A DNA stretch of 64,000 nt from Marivita sp003149565 (GCF_965216415.1 NZ_CBDCFU010000001.1); one strand, 5' to 3'. Shown: positions 8,141 through 17,345, counted from the stretch's first letter. The notes: a model not told the origin generated them from the sequence alone. Program-made: numbers and translations.

Positions 8141-10006
8141 ATGACTGAGACCATCGACAAAGAAACGTTTTCTTTTCAGACCGAGGTTGGCCAACTTTTA
8201 GAAATCGTCGCCTGTTCTCTATATTCCAACCGTGAAGTTTTCCTCCGGGAACTCGTTTCCAATGCATCCGATGCCTGTGACAAGCTACGTTACGCGGCGC
8301 TGACAGACGCCAGCTTGGCTCCCAGCGAAGAGTTCGCGATTACGTTGGCGATTGGCGACAAACCCAAGACGTTGTCCGTTTCCGACAATGGGATTGGCAT
8401 GAACCATGCTGACCTCTTGGATACGCTGGGGACAATCGCAAAGTCAGGTACCGGTGCCTTTATTGAAGCACTCAAGTCTGCAGACAAAGATGCGCCGGAT
8501 CTGATTGGCCAATTTGGTGTTGGCTTTTATTCCGCCTTTATGGTGGCCAACGAGGTTGATGTGTTGACCCGAAAAGCAGGTGAATCGGATGCTTGGCTGT
8601 GGTCCTCTGACGGTAAGGGCTCTTTCACGATAGAGCCGGCTCAAAGAGAAACGCCGGGCACGACAGTCACGCTGCACTTCAAAAAAGACGCGAAGGAATT
8701 TGCTGAAGACGCACGGATTAGGCACATCATTAAAACCTACTCCGAGCATATTAGCTTCCCTGTGAAGTTAGACGGAGAAACCTTGAACACGGCCGAGGCA
8801 CTCTGGACGCGACCAGCCAAGGAGGTAACGGAAGAGCAATACACCGAGTTCTACCGCCACAGTTCGCACGCCTTCGACACGCCCTGGCACGTCATGCACA
8901 ACAAGGTCGAAGGGACGCTCAACCACACAAGCCTGCTCTTTGTACCGACCGTCCCGCCCTTTGATCTCTTTGACGCCGAGCGGAAAAGCCATGTGAAACT
9001 GTATGTGAACCGCGTGTTCATTTCTGAAACCACGAAAGACCTAGTCCCCGCCTATCTTCGCTTCCTGCGCGGGATTGTGGACAGCCAGGACCTGTCGCTG
9101 AACGTCTCACGTGAGATGCTGCAGGCCGATCCCAAGCTCACTAAGATCAAGACGCAGGTTACGAAAAAAGTGCTCAGCGAGTTGAAGAAGAAGGCCACCA
9201 AGGCGCCAGACGATTACGCGGAGTTCTGGGCGAATTTTGGCGCGGTCCTCAAAGAAGGTCTGGTTGAAGACGCCAACTTGCGCGACCGTATACTCGAGAT
9301 CTGCCGTTTCGCGTCAACGGGACAGGATGATCTTACCAGCCTCGAAGGCTACGTATCCCGGATGAAGGAGGGCCAGGACGCGATTTTCTACATCGCAGGT
9401 GAGGACGCCGCAAAGCTTGCGAATTCGCCTCACTTGGAAGGATTCAAGGCGAAAGGCGTGGAAGTCCTGCTCCTGTCGGATCACGTGGACGAGTTCTGGC
9501 TTCAGCACATCACTGAGTTTGACAGCAAACCGCTCAAGTCCATCACCCGCGGCACAGCAGACCTCGACCAAATCAAAGAGGCTGAAGACCAGCCGACAGA
9601 AGACAAGTCGGATGCCGCGGATCTCGTTGATCTTATCGCCGCGATCAAAATGGAACTGGGCGAGACAGTCAAAGACGTACGCCCATCGAAACGGCTGACG
9701 GAAAGCCCAGTCTGCCTCATTGCCGATGACGGCGATATGGATGTGAACCTGGAACGCTTGCTCAAGCGTCATGGCCAATTAGAACACGGCATGCCACGGG
9801 TGCTCGAACTCAACCCAACGCACACCCTCATCATGACGTTGGCTGAACGCGCAAAAGCCGAAACCGCAGGTGACGACGACCTCTTGAAAGATGCTGCTCA
9901 CCTGCTGCTGGACCAAGCACGGATCGTTGAGGGCGAAACTCCGACCGACCCATCGGAATTTGCAAGACGCCTCGGAACTGTCATGGCGCGTGCCTTCGTC
10001 GGTTAA
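8141..10006 (+). CDS. htpG: Chaperone protein HtpG (Hsp90)
   Basis: A 621-residue bacterial Hsp90. The GHKL ATPase domain occupies about residues 1-215 with NASDACDKLR, DNGIGM and GQFGVGFYSAFM; the middle domain carries the conserved RGIVDSQDLSLNVSREML, and a C-terminal dimerisation domain follows. ATG 8141 is preferred over 8126 because GGAGG (8131-8135) lies 5 nt upstream of it. It is a cytosolic ATP-dependent chaperone. It stands alone between insertion elements rather than in a housekeeping context, so it may be an accessory or acquired copy; whether the genome has another htpG cannot be seen here. Confidence 0.96.
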   Translation: MTETIDKETFSFQTEVGQLLEIVACSLYSNREVFLRELVSNASDACDKLRYAALTDASLAPSEEFAITLAIGDKPKTLSVSDNGIGMNHADLLDTLGTIAKSGTGAFIEALKSADKDAPDLIGQFGVGFYSAFMVANEVDVLTRKAGESDAWLWSSDGKGSFTIEPAQRETPGTTVTLHFKKDAKEFAEDARIRHIIKTYSEHISFPVKLDGETLNTAEALWTRPAKEVTEEQYTEFYRHSSHAFDTPWHVMHNKVEGTLNHTSLLFVPTVPPFDLFDAERKSHVKLYVNRVFISETTKDLVPAYLRFLRGIVDSQDLSLNVSREMLQADPKLTKIKTQVTKKVLSELKKKATKAPDDYAEFWANFGAVLKEGLVEDANLRDRILEICRFASTGQDDLTSLEGYVSRMKEGQDAIFYIAGEDAAKLANSPHLEGFKAKGVEVLLLSDHVDEFWLQHITEFDSKPLKSITRGTADLDQIKEAEDQPTEDKSDAADLVDLIAAIKMELGETVKDVRPSKRLTESPVCLIADDGDMDVNLERLLKRHGQLEHGMPRVLELNPTHTLIMTLAERAKAETAGDDDLLKDAAHLLLDQARIVEGETPTDPSEFARRLGTVMARAFVG

Positions 10007-10199
10007 GCCAAGTCAAAGGTGTGGCTCGGCAGTTTGGAGCGCAAACTGCTTAATATCCGCATAAAATAGAGACAAATACATTACATTCTCAGAATGCATA
10101 GCTGCAATGCAGCATTGGCGCTTAAAAACCGGATCACCTGCGCGCATTTGAAATTCATCACTGATCCATATCCTCCTCCCTTGGGTCAGAGAAATTCTG

Positions 10200-10233
10200 A
10201 AGGCGGCGCACTCTCCAGTGCGCCGCCTTTTTT
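10200..10233 (+). terminator. Strong intrinsic terminator
   Basis: AAGGCGGCGCACT (10200-10212), 4-nt loop, AGTGCGCCGCCTT, then a run of six T on the plus strand (10228-10233). The 11-13-bp GC-rich stem is the clearest terminator in the window. It lies about 190 bp after htpG; no gene is apparent in 10007-10199, so it either ends a long htpG 3' UTR or is left from a deleted gene. Confidence 0.85.
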
Positions 10234-10319
10234 CTGCACGAATGTTACAAAGCACACACTCTGATTGTGCTTATTGAGAGGCCAACTGATTTGTGCAGTG
10301 CGCTTAAGGGCATCTCTAA

Positions 10320-11686
10320 CAGGCCGCTGAAATAGTCGCTGAGCGGGAACGCTTTTCCGTCATCGCGTCCGGTTCTGCCGATGGGTCAAATCTGTCGGCA
10401 CATCCGCGGCGCGCTCCTGGGTCCATTTTTCCCTTCATGCGCCCAGCAACCGTGGTAGCCGGGCAAGGTTATTGACGACCATGGTCAGGATGAAACGGGA
10501 TCGCACGCGTTCAACGCCCCGATACATCGTCTGTGCCATGCCGCCGACGGTTTTGGCCCAGCCGAACGGCTCTTCGATCTTCTTTCGGTGCTTCTGGGAC
10601 AACGCATATCCCTCGTGTCGGGTCGTGCGTCCGTCGATCGCTGAATATCTCGATTTCTGGGCGACATGTGGCGTGACGTAGGCTTGGCGCAGGTCGGACA
10701 CGAACCCGGCCGCGTCATACCCCTTGTCAGCGCCCAGCGTCAGCCGCCGCGTCGATCCGGGGGAATGGCGATGGATCATGTCCAGCGCCGCCTTGCGCTC
10801 GGCATGACCGTCGGCTTGGGTCAGATCACCCTGCACGACAAACCCGTGCCGGTTTTCCATCAGCGCATGGCCCATGAAGCAAAGCACCGCACCCGTGCCG
10901 GGGGATTTCTTGTAAAGGCGCGCATCCGGATCGGTGGTCGAGGCATGCGTCGCGTTGGAGCGCTTCTCGCCCTTGAAGTCGACCTCGGCATTGCGGTGGT
11001 GGCGTGTGTTGCGGGGCATCGGGTCGGTCTCGGCTGGGGTCTCTGAAGGCGTGGGCTCAAGGGTGGTATTCGGGGCGGGTGGATGGCCTGGCCCTTCATC
11101 GTCAGGCGGGGTCGCCTCAGCCTTCGGCTGGAAACTCTTCATCGATGCCCAAGCCTTGATGAGCGTTCCATCGACCGAGAAATGCTCGTCCGACAGCAGC
11201 GGCGCGACCTCGCGATGCGCCAGGATCGCGGCCATCACCTTTCGCGACATGTCGGTCGTCAGAAGCCGGTCGCGGTTCTTGGTGAATACGGTCGGAACCC
11301 AAACGGCGTCGTCGATGCCGAGCCCTACGAACCATCGGAACAGCAGGTTATATTGCATCTGTTCCTTCAACTGCCGCTCGGAGCGGACCGAGAACAGGAC
11401 CTGGAGTAGGCTGGCCCGGATCAACCGTTCCGGCGGGATCGAGGGGCGGCCGAAATCAGTGTAGAGCGTCTCGAAATCCGCGTCCAAGCTTGCCAGCGCG
11501 TCATTCACCACCTGCCGGATCTTGCGCAGTGGGTGACGCGGCGGGATCCGCTCTTGCAGATCGACATAGCTGAACAACGACCCGCTCGTCTCGTCCGTCC
11601 CGCGCATCTTCACCCCCGCCGTTATCGTGCGGAGGGTGAATCATGTTCTCAAACCGCTGTCGAGGCAGGACTATTTCAGCGGCCTG
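10320..11686 (-). mobile_element. IS5/IS1182-type insertion sequence with CTAA target duplication
   Basis: A 1367-bp element with 18-bp perfect terminal inverted repeats CAGGCCGCTGAAATAGTC (10320-10337; inverted at 11669-11686). It is flanked on both sides by the direct 4-bp repeat CTAA (10316-10319 and 11687-11690), as expected for a single clean insertion. Contains one transposase gene. Confidence 0.93.
10435..11613 (-). CDS. IS5/IS1182-type transposase
   Basis: A 392-residue DDE transposase. The N-terminal DUF772-like region (RPSIPPERLIRASLLQVL) is followed by the DDE core: Asp in HFSVDGTLIKAWAS, Asp in LGADKGYDAAGF, and Glu in KKIEEPFGWAK. The longest frame starts with GTG at 11613; an ATG two codons later (11607) has a better-placed GGGGG-type ribosome-binding site. 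Frame is intact and terminal repeats are perfect, so it may be active. Confidence 0.92.
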   Translation of the reverse strand: MKMRGTDETSGSLFSYVDLQERIPPRHPLRKIRQVVNDALASLDADFETLYTDFGRPSIPPERLIRASLLQVLFSVRSERQLKEQMQYNLLFRWFVGLGIDDAVWVPTVFTKNRDRLLTTDMSRKVMAAILAHREVAPLLSDEHFSVDGTLIKAWASMKSFQPKAEATPPDDEGPGHPPAPNTTLEPTPSETPAETDPMPRNTRHHRNAEVDFKGEKRSNATHASTTDPDARLYKKSPGTGAVLCFMGHALMENRHGFVVQGDLTQADGHAERKAALDMIHRHSPGSTRRLTLGADKGYDAAGFVSDLRQAYVTPHVAQKSRYSAIDGRTTRHEGYALSQKHRKKIEEPFGWAKTVGGMAQTMYRGVERVRSRFILTMVVNNLARLPRLLGA

Positions 11687-12034
11687 CTAAGATCTTCAGC
11701 GACACAGGCGCAGCCATGACGCCCACCAGCACTAAGAAGGGTGCGAAGCTTTACCGCCACGGCATTGTCAGGTTGATGGCGCCACACAAGACAGGGCGCG
11801 GACGACACCTTGTCCGTCCGCACAAAACAACCTGACAATCCCCTCCATAGATTCCTAATTCCGGTTTCAGGATTTCTCTGCCGCGTGACCGTCAAGCCAT
11901 ACGGGTATTCGCGGCCACACAGAGTGTGTCTGGTTCTGCGGCGCGTGGGTAACCAATACGGTTTTCGGATATTTCAAAAAAGAAGAAAACCAAAATTTTG
12001 GGCAGAGGGTGCCGGGGTCTAATTACTCGGAACC
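11687..12034. other. Non-coding stretch with IS-end-like repeats upstream of the recombinase operon
   Basis: No convincing gene. It holds an IS6-end-like sequence in opposite orientation at 11761-11775 (GGCATTGTCAGGTTG) facing the direct repeat at 11817-11842, which makes an 82-bp inverted-end pair, and a small dyad ACACA-GAG-TGTGT at 11917-11929 about 100 bp before the HTH gene that could be an operator or recombinase-binding site. Confidence 0.5.
11817..11842 (+). repeat. 26-bp direct repeat, right copy
   Basis: TCCGCACAAAACAACCTGAC and the six bases after it form the partner of 8041-8066 (24 of 26 identical, same orientation). It also forms an inverted pair with 11761-11775 through CAACCTGACAAT, which suggests that both are termini of a deleted IS6-like element. 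Confidence 0.7.
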
Positions 12035-12493
12035 ATGCTCAATACACCTCTCACACGCGACGATCTCGTCAAATTCTTCGGTTTGGATCCGGTAAAAAAC
12101 GGTGACTACCGCCCACTGCGTCGTGTTCTATCCGCACTCAATATCAGATTGATTGGTGGCACAACACAGTGGCCCGTTATCTGGTCTGCGCTTGGGCTCT
12201 CAGCTTCACAGAAACCCTGTCACGTCAGCGATCTCACCGCGCCGCTGCTGACAGCAAAATCGGTTGCGTTCTTACTGGGTGTAGATCCGTCGATAGTCTA
12301 CCGATGGTCGAAGGGCGAATTGCCGACCGACCTAAACCCTTTCCCGACAGTCATCGACTTATCTGGGGGCCGAAAGGGGGCTCGGGTCAAACGCTGGCGT
12401 CGGGCCGAAGTCATGGCTTGGCATAGCTGTCAGCCACTCCCTGACTACGCGCGAAAGCCGGCGGCTTTCGGCTCTCTGACACCCCAAAAATGA
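12035..12493 (+). CDS. Small HTH DNA-binding protein (candidate excisionase/RDF) of recombinase operon
   Basis: A 152-residue protein. Residues 70-132 form an AlpA/MerR/excisionase-like winged-helix segment: LTAKSVAFLLGVDPSIVYRW is a good helix-turn-helix, followed by a basic stretch (RKGARVKRWRRAEVMAWH). The N-terminal part (LTRDDLVKFFGLDP) looks like a second, weaker copy of the same motif. Its stop overlaps the start of the 683-residue recombinase gene by 4 bases (ATGA). By position and size it is inferred to be the directionality or accessory factor for the two recombinases. Confidence 0.6.
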   Translation: MLNTPLTRDDLVKFFGLDPVKNGDYRPLRRVLSALNIRLIGGTTQWPVIWSALGLSASQKPCHVSDLTAPLLTAKSVAFLLGVDPSIVYRWSKGELPTDLNPFPTVIDLSGGRKGARVKRWRRAEVMAWHSCQPLPDYARKPAAFGSLTPQK

Positions 12494-14541
12494 TGATCAC
12501 CACATGCCATATCGCCTTTCCGGACATACGGATTGCCATCAAACGACGCGGACATCCCGCAAGTGGCAGGGACACGAACACTGGGCTGTTTTCACAGGTG
12601 CCAAACAATGAGGCCTCTGTGTCCGAAGCGCTTTTAAACGACGAAACGCGCTTCCAGACGACATCGCGCAATCCTGCCAAACATGACAAAAAGGACCACG
12701 ACATGCTCAATCTCAACGGCCGCCCAGAAGCGACCTCAACACTGGCACTGGCGGCCGCAAAAGCCAGTAAACCAACAAGCCTCACGATGGAAGATCTGCG
12801 CGTGTTCACGGCCGCGCGCACGGATCTCAGCAAAATGACACGTGACCGGTATGTCAGTGCGACCATGCGGGTCAGTCAGTTTCTGAACTGCCCGCTCAAC
12901 CAGATCGAAGCCCGTCTCGACTTGATCGAGATGCGGTTTCCGCGTCACGGTTTTGACCCAATGCGCTGGCCGACAAATGAGAGTTATCAGACATTCCGAC
13001 GCCGCGTTCTTGCGGCGCTGAAAGAGTTTCTCGGTGTGCTCGACGTCAAGCGCAGCCTGAGCGCGCAAGAGGACGACTGGACGGAGCTGTTCGCAGTGAT
13101 CGAGCCGTTGACCAAAGGTAAAATCGGCGTCTCTGCAAAGTGGCACCCGATGAGACTGTCGATGCTCAAGTCTTTTGCGCTTACTGCCAGGTCTTACGGC
13201 TACCAGCCGAAAGACCTTAACTCGGAGCGTGCGGCGCAGATCGACCGCGACTTCGTGGGTAACACCCGCGAAGCAAACGCACGCTGTCTCGCTTGCTTAG
13301 ACGATCTGCGCGCATTCCCCGAGACTCTGCCTTTTCTGCCGGAGCATCCGATCAAGTTCGTCCGTGAAGCCCGGTCACCCAAGCTGAAAACGCTGCCGAC
13401 AGCTTGGACCGCGCAGTATCACCCGTGGATCAAGCGCGTGACCACCAACGCCTGGGACCCCATTACCAAAGCCCATACGAAGGAAAACAAGCAGCACGCC
13501 CGTGTGATGCGAAGCGCTTTAGGGACTTTCTTGCGCGCAGGCCTTGATATCGGGGTGATCTCACCATGCGATCGGGATGTGAGAGACATACTGGCTTGCG
13601 AAGAAACTGTCTGCGGCATCGTGGAGGAATTGTTTCGGCGGGCAAATGTGCCCAAACCCAAGGGTCGTTTGAAGCCCCGGACGGCAAGGAAATACCTCAA
13701 GTGCATCCGCCAGGTGATGGAACATCTCGCGATCAGCACGGGCAATCTCGACCTGATCCTCGCAAACAACAAGACAGCGCAGGCGGGGGCAGAAGCAGAA
13801 CAGTCCATGACGCCGGAGAACCGCAGGTTCTGCGAGTCGCTGGTCAACACGCTGCACCTGCGGCGGCGCTTCTTGTGCTCCTTCCTGACCTTGCGTGAAG
13901 AAGCTGAACGCATCCTTGCGGCGGCCAAAGCCGAAGATCGTGTCCTCTCCAAGCGCGAAAGATCCCAGGTCAGAAAGCTGGGAGTTGCCGCCTGTTTCGC
14001 CGCAATCGAGATAGGGGGCGCACCGATCCGGCGTGAGAATGCGATGGCGCTAACTTTTATGGGTGATGACGCGCAGATCAGAATCCCGTCCAAGGGAAAG
14101 AAGCCGATACAGGTCCATATCCCGGCAGCAGTGACGAAAAACAGGGTCGATATTGAGTTTCCGATCAACCACAACAAGTACGGCGCTCACGACACGATCA
14201 CCTGGTACCTCAGGGTGATCCGGCCGCTCTTTCCGCATGCAGAAACGAGCCGATACCTATTTCCTTCGGTCAAATTGCCAGAGCTGCACCTCAACCCGGG
14301 CTACTTCGGCGCCGAATTTCGGCGACTGATGAGGACGATCGTCAACTTGCCGATGACCCCACACCAAATGCGCCATGGTCAGACCTCTCTGCTGCTCGAT
14401 CGCTACCCAAACGAAATCGAAGTGATCGCGAAGCGGATCGACGACACTGCGGACACACTCCGCCGCTACTATGGCTGGCTCAACTCGATCAAGCTCGTCG
14501 AACGCGGCCAAGACCTAATGATTGGATTGATGAATGACTAG
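12490..14541 (+). CDS. Large tyrosine recombinase (683 aa)
   Basis: The C-terminal region has the tyrosine recombinase constellation: Arg514/515 (PIRRENAMAL), His625-x-x-Arg628 (PHQMRHGQTSLL) and nucleophile candidate Tyr660/661 (LRRYYGW). The roughly 450 residues before it are far longer than in XerC/D-type enzymes. The first ATG overlaps the HTH gene stop (ATGA), but residues 1-70 look poorly conserved, so translation from the internal Met72 is possible. Its end overlaps the next recombinase gene by 8 bases. It should catalyse strand exchange together with the 570-residue partner. Confidence 0.75.
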   Translation: MMITTCHIAFPDIRIAIKRRGHPASGRDTNTGLFSQVPNNEASVSEALLNDETRFQTTSRNPAKHDKKDHDMLNLNGRPEATSTLALAAAKASKPTSLTMEDLRVFTAARTDLSKMTRDRYVSATMRVSQFLNCPLNQIEARLDLIEMRFPRHGFDPMRWPTNESYQTFRRRVLAALKEFLGVLDVKRSLSAQEDDWTELFAVIEPLTKGKIGVSAKWHPMRLSMLKSFALTARSYGYQPKDLNSERAAQIDRDFVGNTREANARCLACLDDLRAFPETLPFLPEHPIKFVREARSPKLKTLPTAWTAQYHPWIKRVTTNAWDPITKAHTKENKQHARVMRSALGTFLRAGLDIGVISPCDRDVRDILACEETVCGIVEELFRRANVPKPKGRLKPRTARKYLKCIRQVMEHLAISTGNLDLILANNKTAQAGAEAEQSMTPENRRFCESLVNTLHLRRRFLCSFLTLREEAERILAAAKAEDRVLSKRERSQVRKLGVAACFAAIEIGGAPIRRENAMALTFMGDDAQIRIPSKGKKPIQVHIPAAVTKNRVDIEFPINHNKYGAHDTITWYLRVIRPLFPHAETSRYLFPSVKLPELHLNPGYFGAEFRRLMRTIVNLPMTPHQMRHGQTSLLLDRYPNEIEVIAKRIDDTADTLRRYYGWLNSIKLVERGQDLMIGLMND

Positions 14542-16246
14542 GACCTACGACACTCGGAGCCGCGAAGAAATCCTCGCGGCCCCACATTTTGCGCCTTTTC
14601 TGGAGGCGCCGCGCCTTGGCGAGATCGGGCTGCGCGAGTTGCGCACGCTCGACAGATTCTTCACCTTCGCGGCTGCCAATAGCGTCGCAACGCCGAAGAT
14701 ACAGGACTTTCTAAATTTTGCCGCGGAGGACAGCTCGCCGCGCCGCCTCGAAAATCTGAGAACCGCGCTTGATCGGCTCTTGCCCGTTGGCACGCCGGTT
14801 CTTCGCACCGTCCGGGATGCGATCCGCGTCAAGCGTCCCCGGAGCCGGGTCTGCGACAGGACCGATCGTGAGACTTTGCTGTCGGAACCGCTATTGGCAC
14901 CATACCGGGATCTTCCCGCTATGGCGGACCTCAAGCTTGAGGATCTACGGGCATTTGTGAGGTTCTTGGAATTCGCAGAAGCGCGGTCGATTGAGGTGCC
15001 CTCGGTAGAGGATTATCTTGCGTTTGCGAGTGATGTTACATTGAGCCGACGCCTACGGTCACTCAAGACAGCAATCGAGACGTTGATGCCAGGCAGTCCG
15101 GCGGCCCATGTCATCCTGGCTGATGCGATCGCACAAAAGAGCCCGGCATCCGTCTCCCGCGCGGGCACAAAATCCCGATCGGCCGCAACACGCCGTGTTG
15201 AGTTTGAAGCTCTGCCCGAAAACTGGCGTGCTCACCTTCGCAAAATGCAAATCGGCGCGGTCGCGAGCGACAAGCGCGCCTATTCCACATCCGTGCTCCA
15301 AAACATGACCGAGACTCTCCGCGAATACGCAAAAGTGCAGATCGACGCGGGCGTCGATGTGGCGATTACGATCGATGGGATCCGGCGCATGGAAGCCCGG
15401 CGAACGGCTCTCGCACCAAATGCTGACAAAGCGCGGTATATGCACCAGGGCAATCGTCCTGCAACTCGCCACACTGCTGTCATGCGTCTCAGGCAGTTCG
15501 CCGAGTCAATGGGGATCGACACGCTAACGATATCCGCGATCCGGATGCACGAGAATGCTTTGCGTAAAGAATTGAATAGTGTGGTGTCCCTCAAGTTCGC
15601 CCGCTATGACCGGTTGCCGGGTCTCAATGCAACCTGGCGTCTGGCTCATGAGCTGCTCGAAGAAAGCAGGGCTACCAAGCGACAACAGACCAAGCTGCGC
15701 TTGATTAACGAGGCATTTTGTATCGCGTTCTGGTCTCTTATCCCTTTGCGACTGGCGGACGGCCAGTTGCTCTGGGAACGTGATATCAGCCTCAACGGCA
15801 CGCAATACAGGATCGACATCGACACCCGCAAGGCAGGCGAACCGCTTCGCGGATGCCTGCATCCGAAATTGGCTCCGTTTCTCGACGCGCTGCTCTGTCG
15901 CGGTATGAATGATCATTACCTTGAGCACTTTCGTGAAGAAGCGATCAGTCAAAGGCTGCCGCTGTTGCGGGACCTCTCCGGAAAACAGCTGTCAAAGAGC
16001 TATCCATCCGCCGTCTGGAGAAGGCACATGGGCACGGGCGCACATATCGCGCGAACACGGATACACTCGGAACTTGGTCAGCTCGGTGCTGAAGGTGTGG
16101 AGATTGCGCTGGCGATCAACGCGCAGCGCGACCAGAGGACCCAAAAAGCCTATCAGACAGCTCAAGTGGCCCGCGCCCAGCAGAAACGTGGACAGGAGAT
16201 GATCAACGATCTCTTGGCAGAAGCATTCGCCGAAAAGCCGGTTTGA
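14534..16246 (+). CDS. Divergent tyrosine recombinase (570 aa) with duplicated N-terminal module
   Basis: Its C-terminal part shows Arg406 (PLRLADGQLL), a candidate beta-hairpin Lys433, His504-x-x-Arg507 (GAHIARTRIHSE) and Tyr540 (QKAYQTA), so it is a likely active but very divergent tyrosine recombinase. The N-terminal 200 residues are a tandem duplication: residues about 10-100 and 111-202 align end to end (for example EILAAPHFAPF/TLLSEPLLAPY, LRELRTLDRFFTFA/LEDLRAFVRFLEFA, IQDFLNFA/VEDYLAFA). It overlaps the 683-residue gene by 8 bases. Confidence 0.7.
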   Translation: MTRTYDTRSREEILAAPHFAPFLEAPRLGEIGLRELRTLDRFFTFAAANSVATPKIQDFLNFAAEDSSPRRLENLRTALDRLLPVGTPVLRTVRDAIRVKRPRSRVCDRTDRETLLSEPLLAPYRDLPAMADLKLEDLRAFVRFLEFAEARSIEVPSVEDYLAFASDVTLSRRLRSLKTAIETLMPGSPAAHVILADAIAQKSPASVSRAGTKSRSAATRRVEFEALPENWRAHLRKMQIGAVASDKRAYSTSVLQNMTETLREYAKVQIDAGVDVAITIDGIRRMEARRTALAPNADKARYMHQGNRPATRHTAVMRLRQFAESMGIDTLTISAIRMHENALRKELNSVVSLKFARYDRLPGLNATWRLAHELLEESRATKRQQTKLRLINEAFCIAFWSLIPLRLADGQLLWERDISLNGTQYRIDIDTRKAGEPLRGCLHPKLAPFLDALLCRGMNDHYLEHFREEAISQRLPLLRDLSGKQLSKSYPSAVWRRHMGTGAHIARTRIHSELGQLGAEGVEIALAINAQRDQRTQKAYQTAQVARAQQKRGQEMINDLLAEAFAEKPV

Positions 16247-16290
16247 TGCAGAGAAGGGGAAATCCAGTAGGTCATGGTGACTCAAGGGCC

Positions 16291-17345
16291 GTTGCGACAG
16301 TTTCCGCTATCTCAGTTTCATCATTTCTTCTCTGAACGCTTCCGTTGGTGTTCGCCAACCAAGGCACTTTCGTGGGGTGCCGTTGAGGCGGTCGCAAATC
16401 GCCTTCATATTGCGATTTGAGAGCGCAGCGAGCTGGGTGTCACGGGGCAGATATCTCCTTGCGCGTTTGTTCAGATTCTCGACCGAACCCTTCTGCCAGG
16501 GTGCTTGGGGGTCACAGAACCAGCTTTCCGTGCCGATGCCCGTCTTGAGCTTTCTCCAGTCCCTGAACTCAAAACCGCGGTCGAAGGTGATCGATTTGCG
16601 GGCCGGCTGGGGTAGGGGTTCCATCACATCCATCAGCGTGCGCATGAAGTGGTTGGAACTACGATCGTTGTTGCGGAACAAGACCGCAAACCTCGTCTTG
16701 CGCTCGATCAGTGAAGCAACATTCATTTTGCCTTGGGCGCGCTCGAAAATCATCAGATCGCCCTCCCAGTCGCCAAATGTCTCGTGGGCGTTCACGTACT
16801 CTGGGCGCTGATGAATAGACCGATCTGGCGGAAATACCTGTCCTCTGGGGCGTCTGGCATATCGGGGCCGTCGCTTCTTGCGGCGACTTGGAAGATATCT
16901 GGCGAGGTCTTCGGATTGTCCCTCGGCGCTGTAAACATGGGCGCAGATCGTTTCATGACTGACACGAATGGCATGTCCTTCAAATGCAAGCCGACCGGCA
17001 ATCTGCTCGGGTGACCAGCCTTCCTTCAACTGGGTGATCACGGCCATCCGAAGCTTGGGGAGACGGATCAATTTGCGCCGTCGCGCACGTCGAGCTTCTG
17101 CTTTCCGCTGCGCCATCACACAGTAATAGCCACTCAGATACGGCAGTTCGCCATCCGTGTAGAAGTTCCGTTTTATGTCGCGGTAGATAGTTGAACGGTG
17201 TCTACCAAGCTCAGCCGCAATTTTGCTGATCGAAATTTTTGCATTGAGCTTGTCTTCGATGATGCGACGTTCTCGCAAATCCAGCTCTGTATGCGCCATG
17301 TCTGTTCTCCTTGCTTTTTCAGCAAGATAGAGGAAGTGTCGCAAC
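16291..17345 (-). mobile_element. IS30-family element
   Basis: A 1055-bp element with imperfect terminal inverted repeats beginning GTTGCGACA at each end (16291 onward; 17345 inward), enclosing one transposase gene. It sits just after the recombinase operon and abuts an IS110 relic, so it may have removed the right end of the recombinase module. Confidence 0.85.
16307..17299 (-). CDS. IS30-family transposase
   Basis: A 330-residue IS30 transposase with N-terminal HTH (ISKIAAELGRHRSTIYRDIK), SPEQIAGRL and the DDE core: Asp in FGDWEGDLM, Asp in TFDRGFEF and Glu in KGSVENLNKRARR. ATG 17299 is chosen because AAGGAG lies 7 nt upstream; the longer frame to 17344 runs into the terminal repeat. No disruption is seen. 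Confidence 0.93.
   Translation of the reverse strand: MAHTELDLRERRIIEDKLNAKISISKIAAELGRHRSTIYRDIKRNFYTDGELPYLSGYYCVMAQRKAEARRARRRKLIRLPKLRMAVITQLKEGWSPEQIAGRLAFEGHAIRVSHETICAHVYSAEGQSEDLARYLPSRRKKRRPRYARRPRGQVFPPDRSIHQRPEYVNAHETFGDWEGDLMIFERAQGKMNVASLIERKTRFAVLFRNNDRSSNHFMRTLMDVMEPLPQPARKSITFDRGFEFRDWRKLKTGIGTESWFCDPQAPWQKGSVENLNKRARRYLPRDTQLAALSNRNMKAICDRLNGTPRKCLGWRTPTEAFREEMMKLR

Noticed and set aside
12035..16246. Calling the recombinase operon a RIT element
   Set aside because: RIT elements have three tyrosine recombinases; the first gene here is a 152-residue HTH protein and no flanking inverted repeats could be defined.
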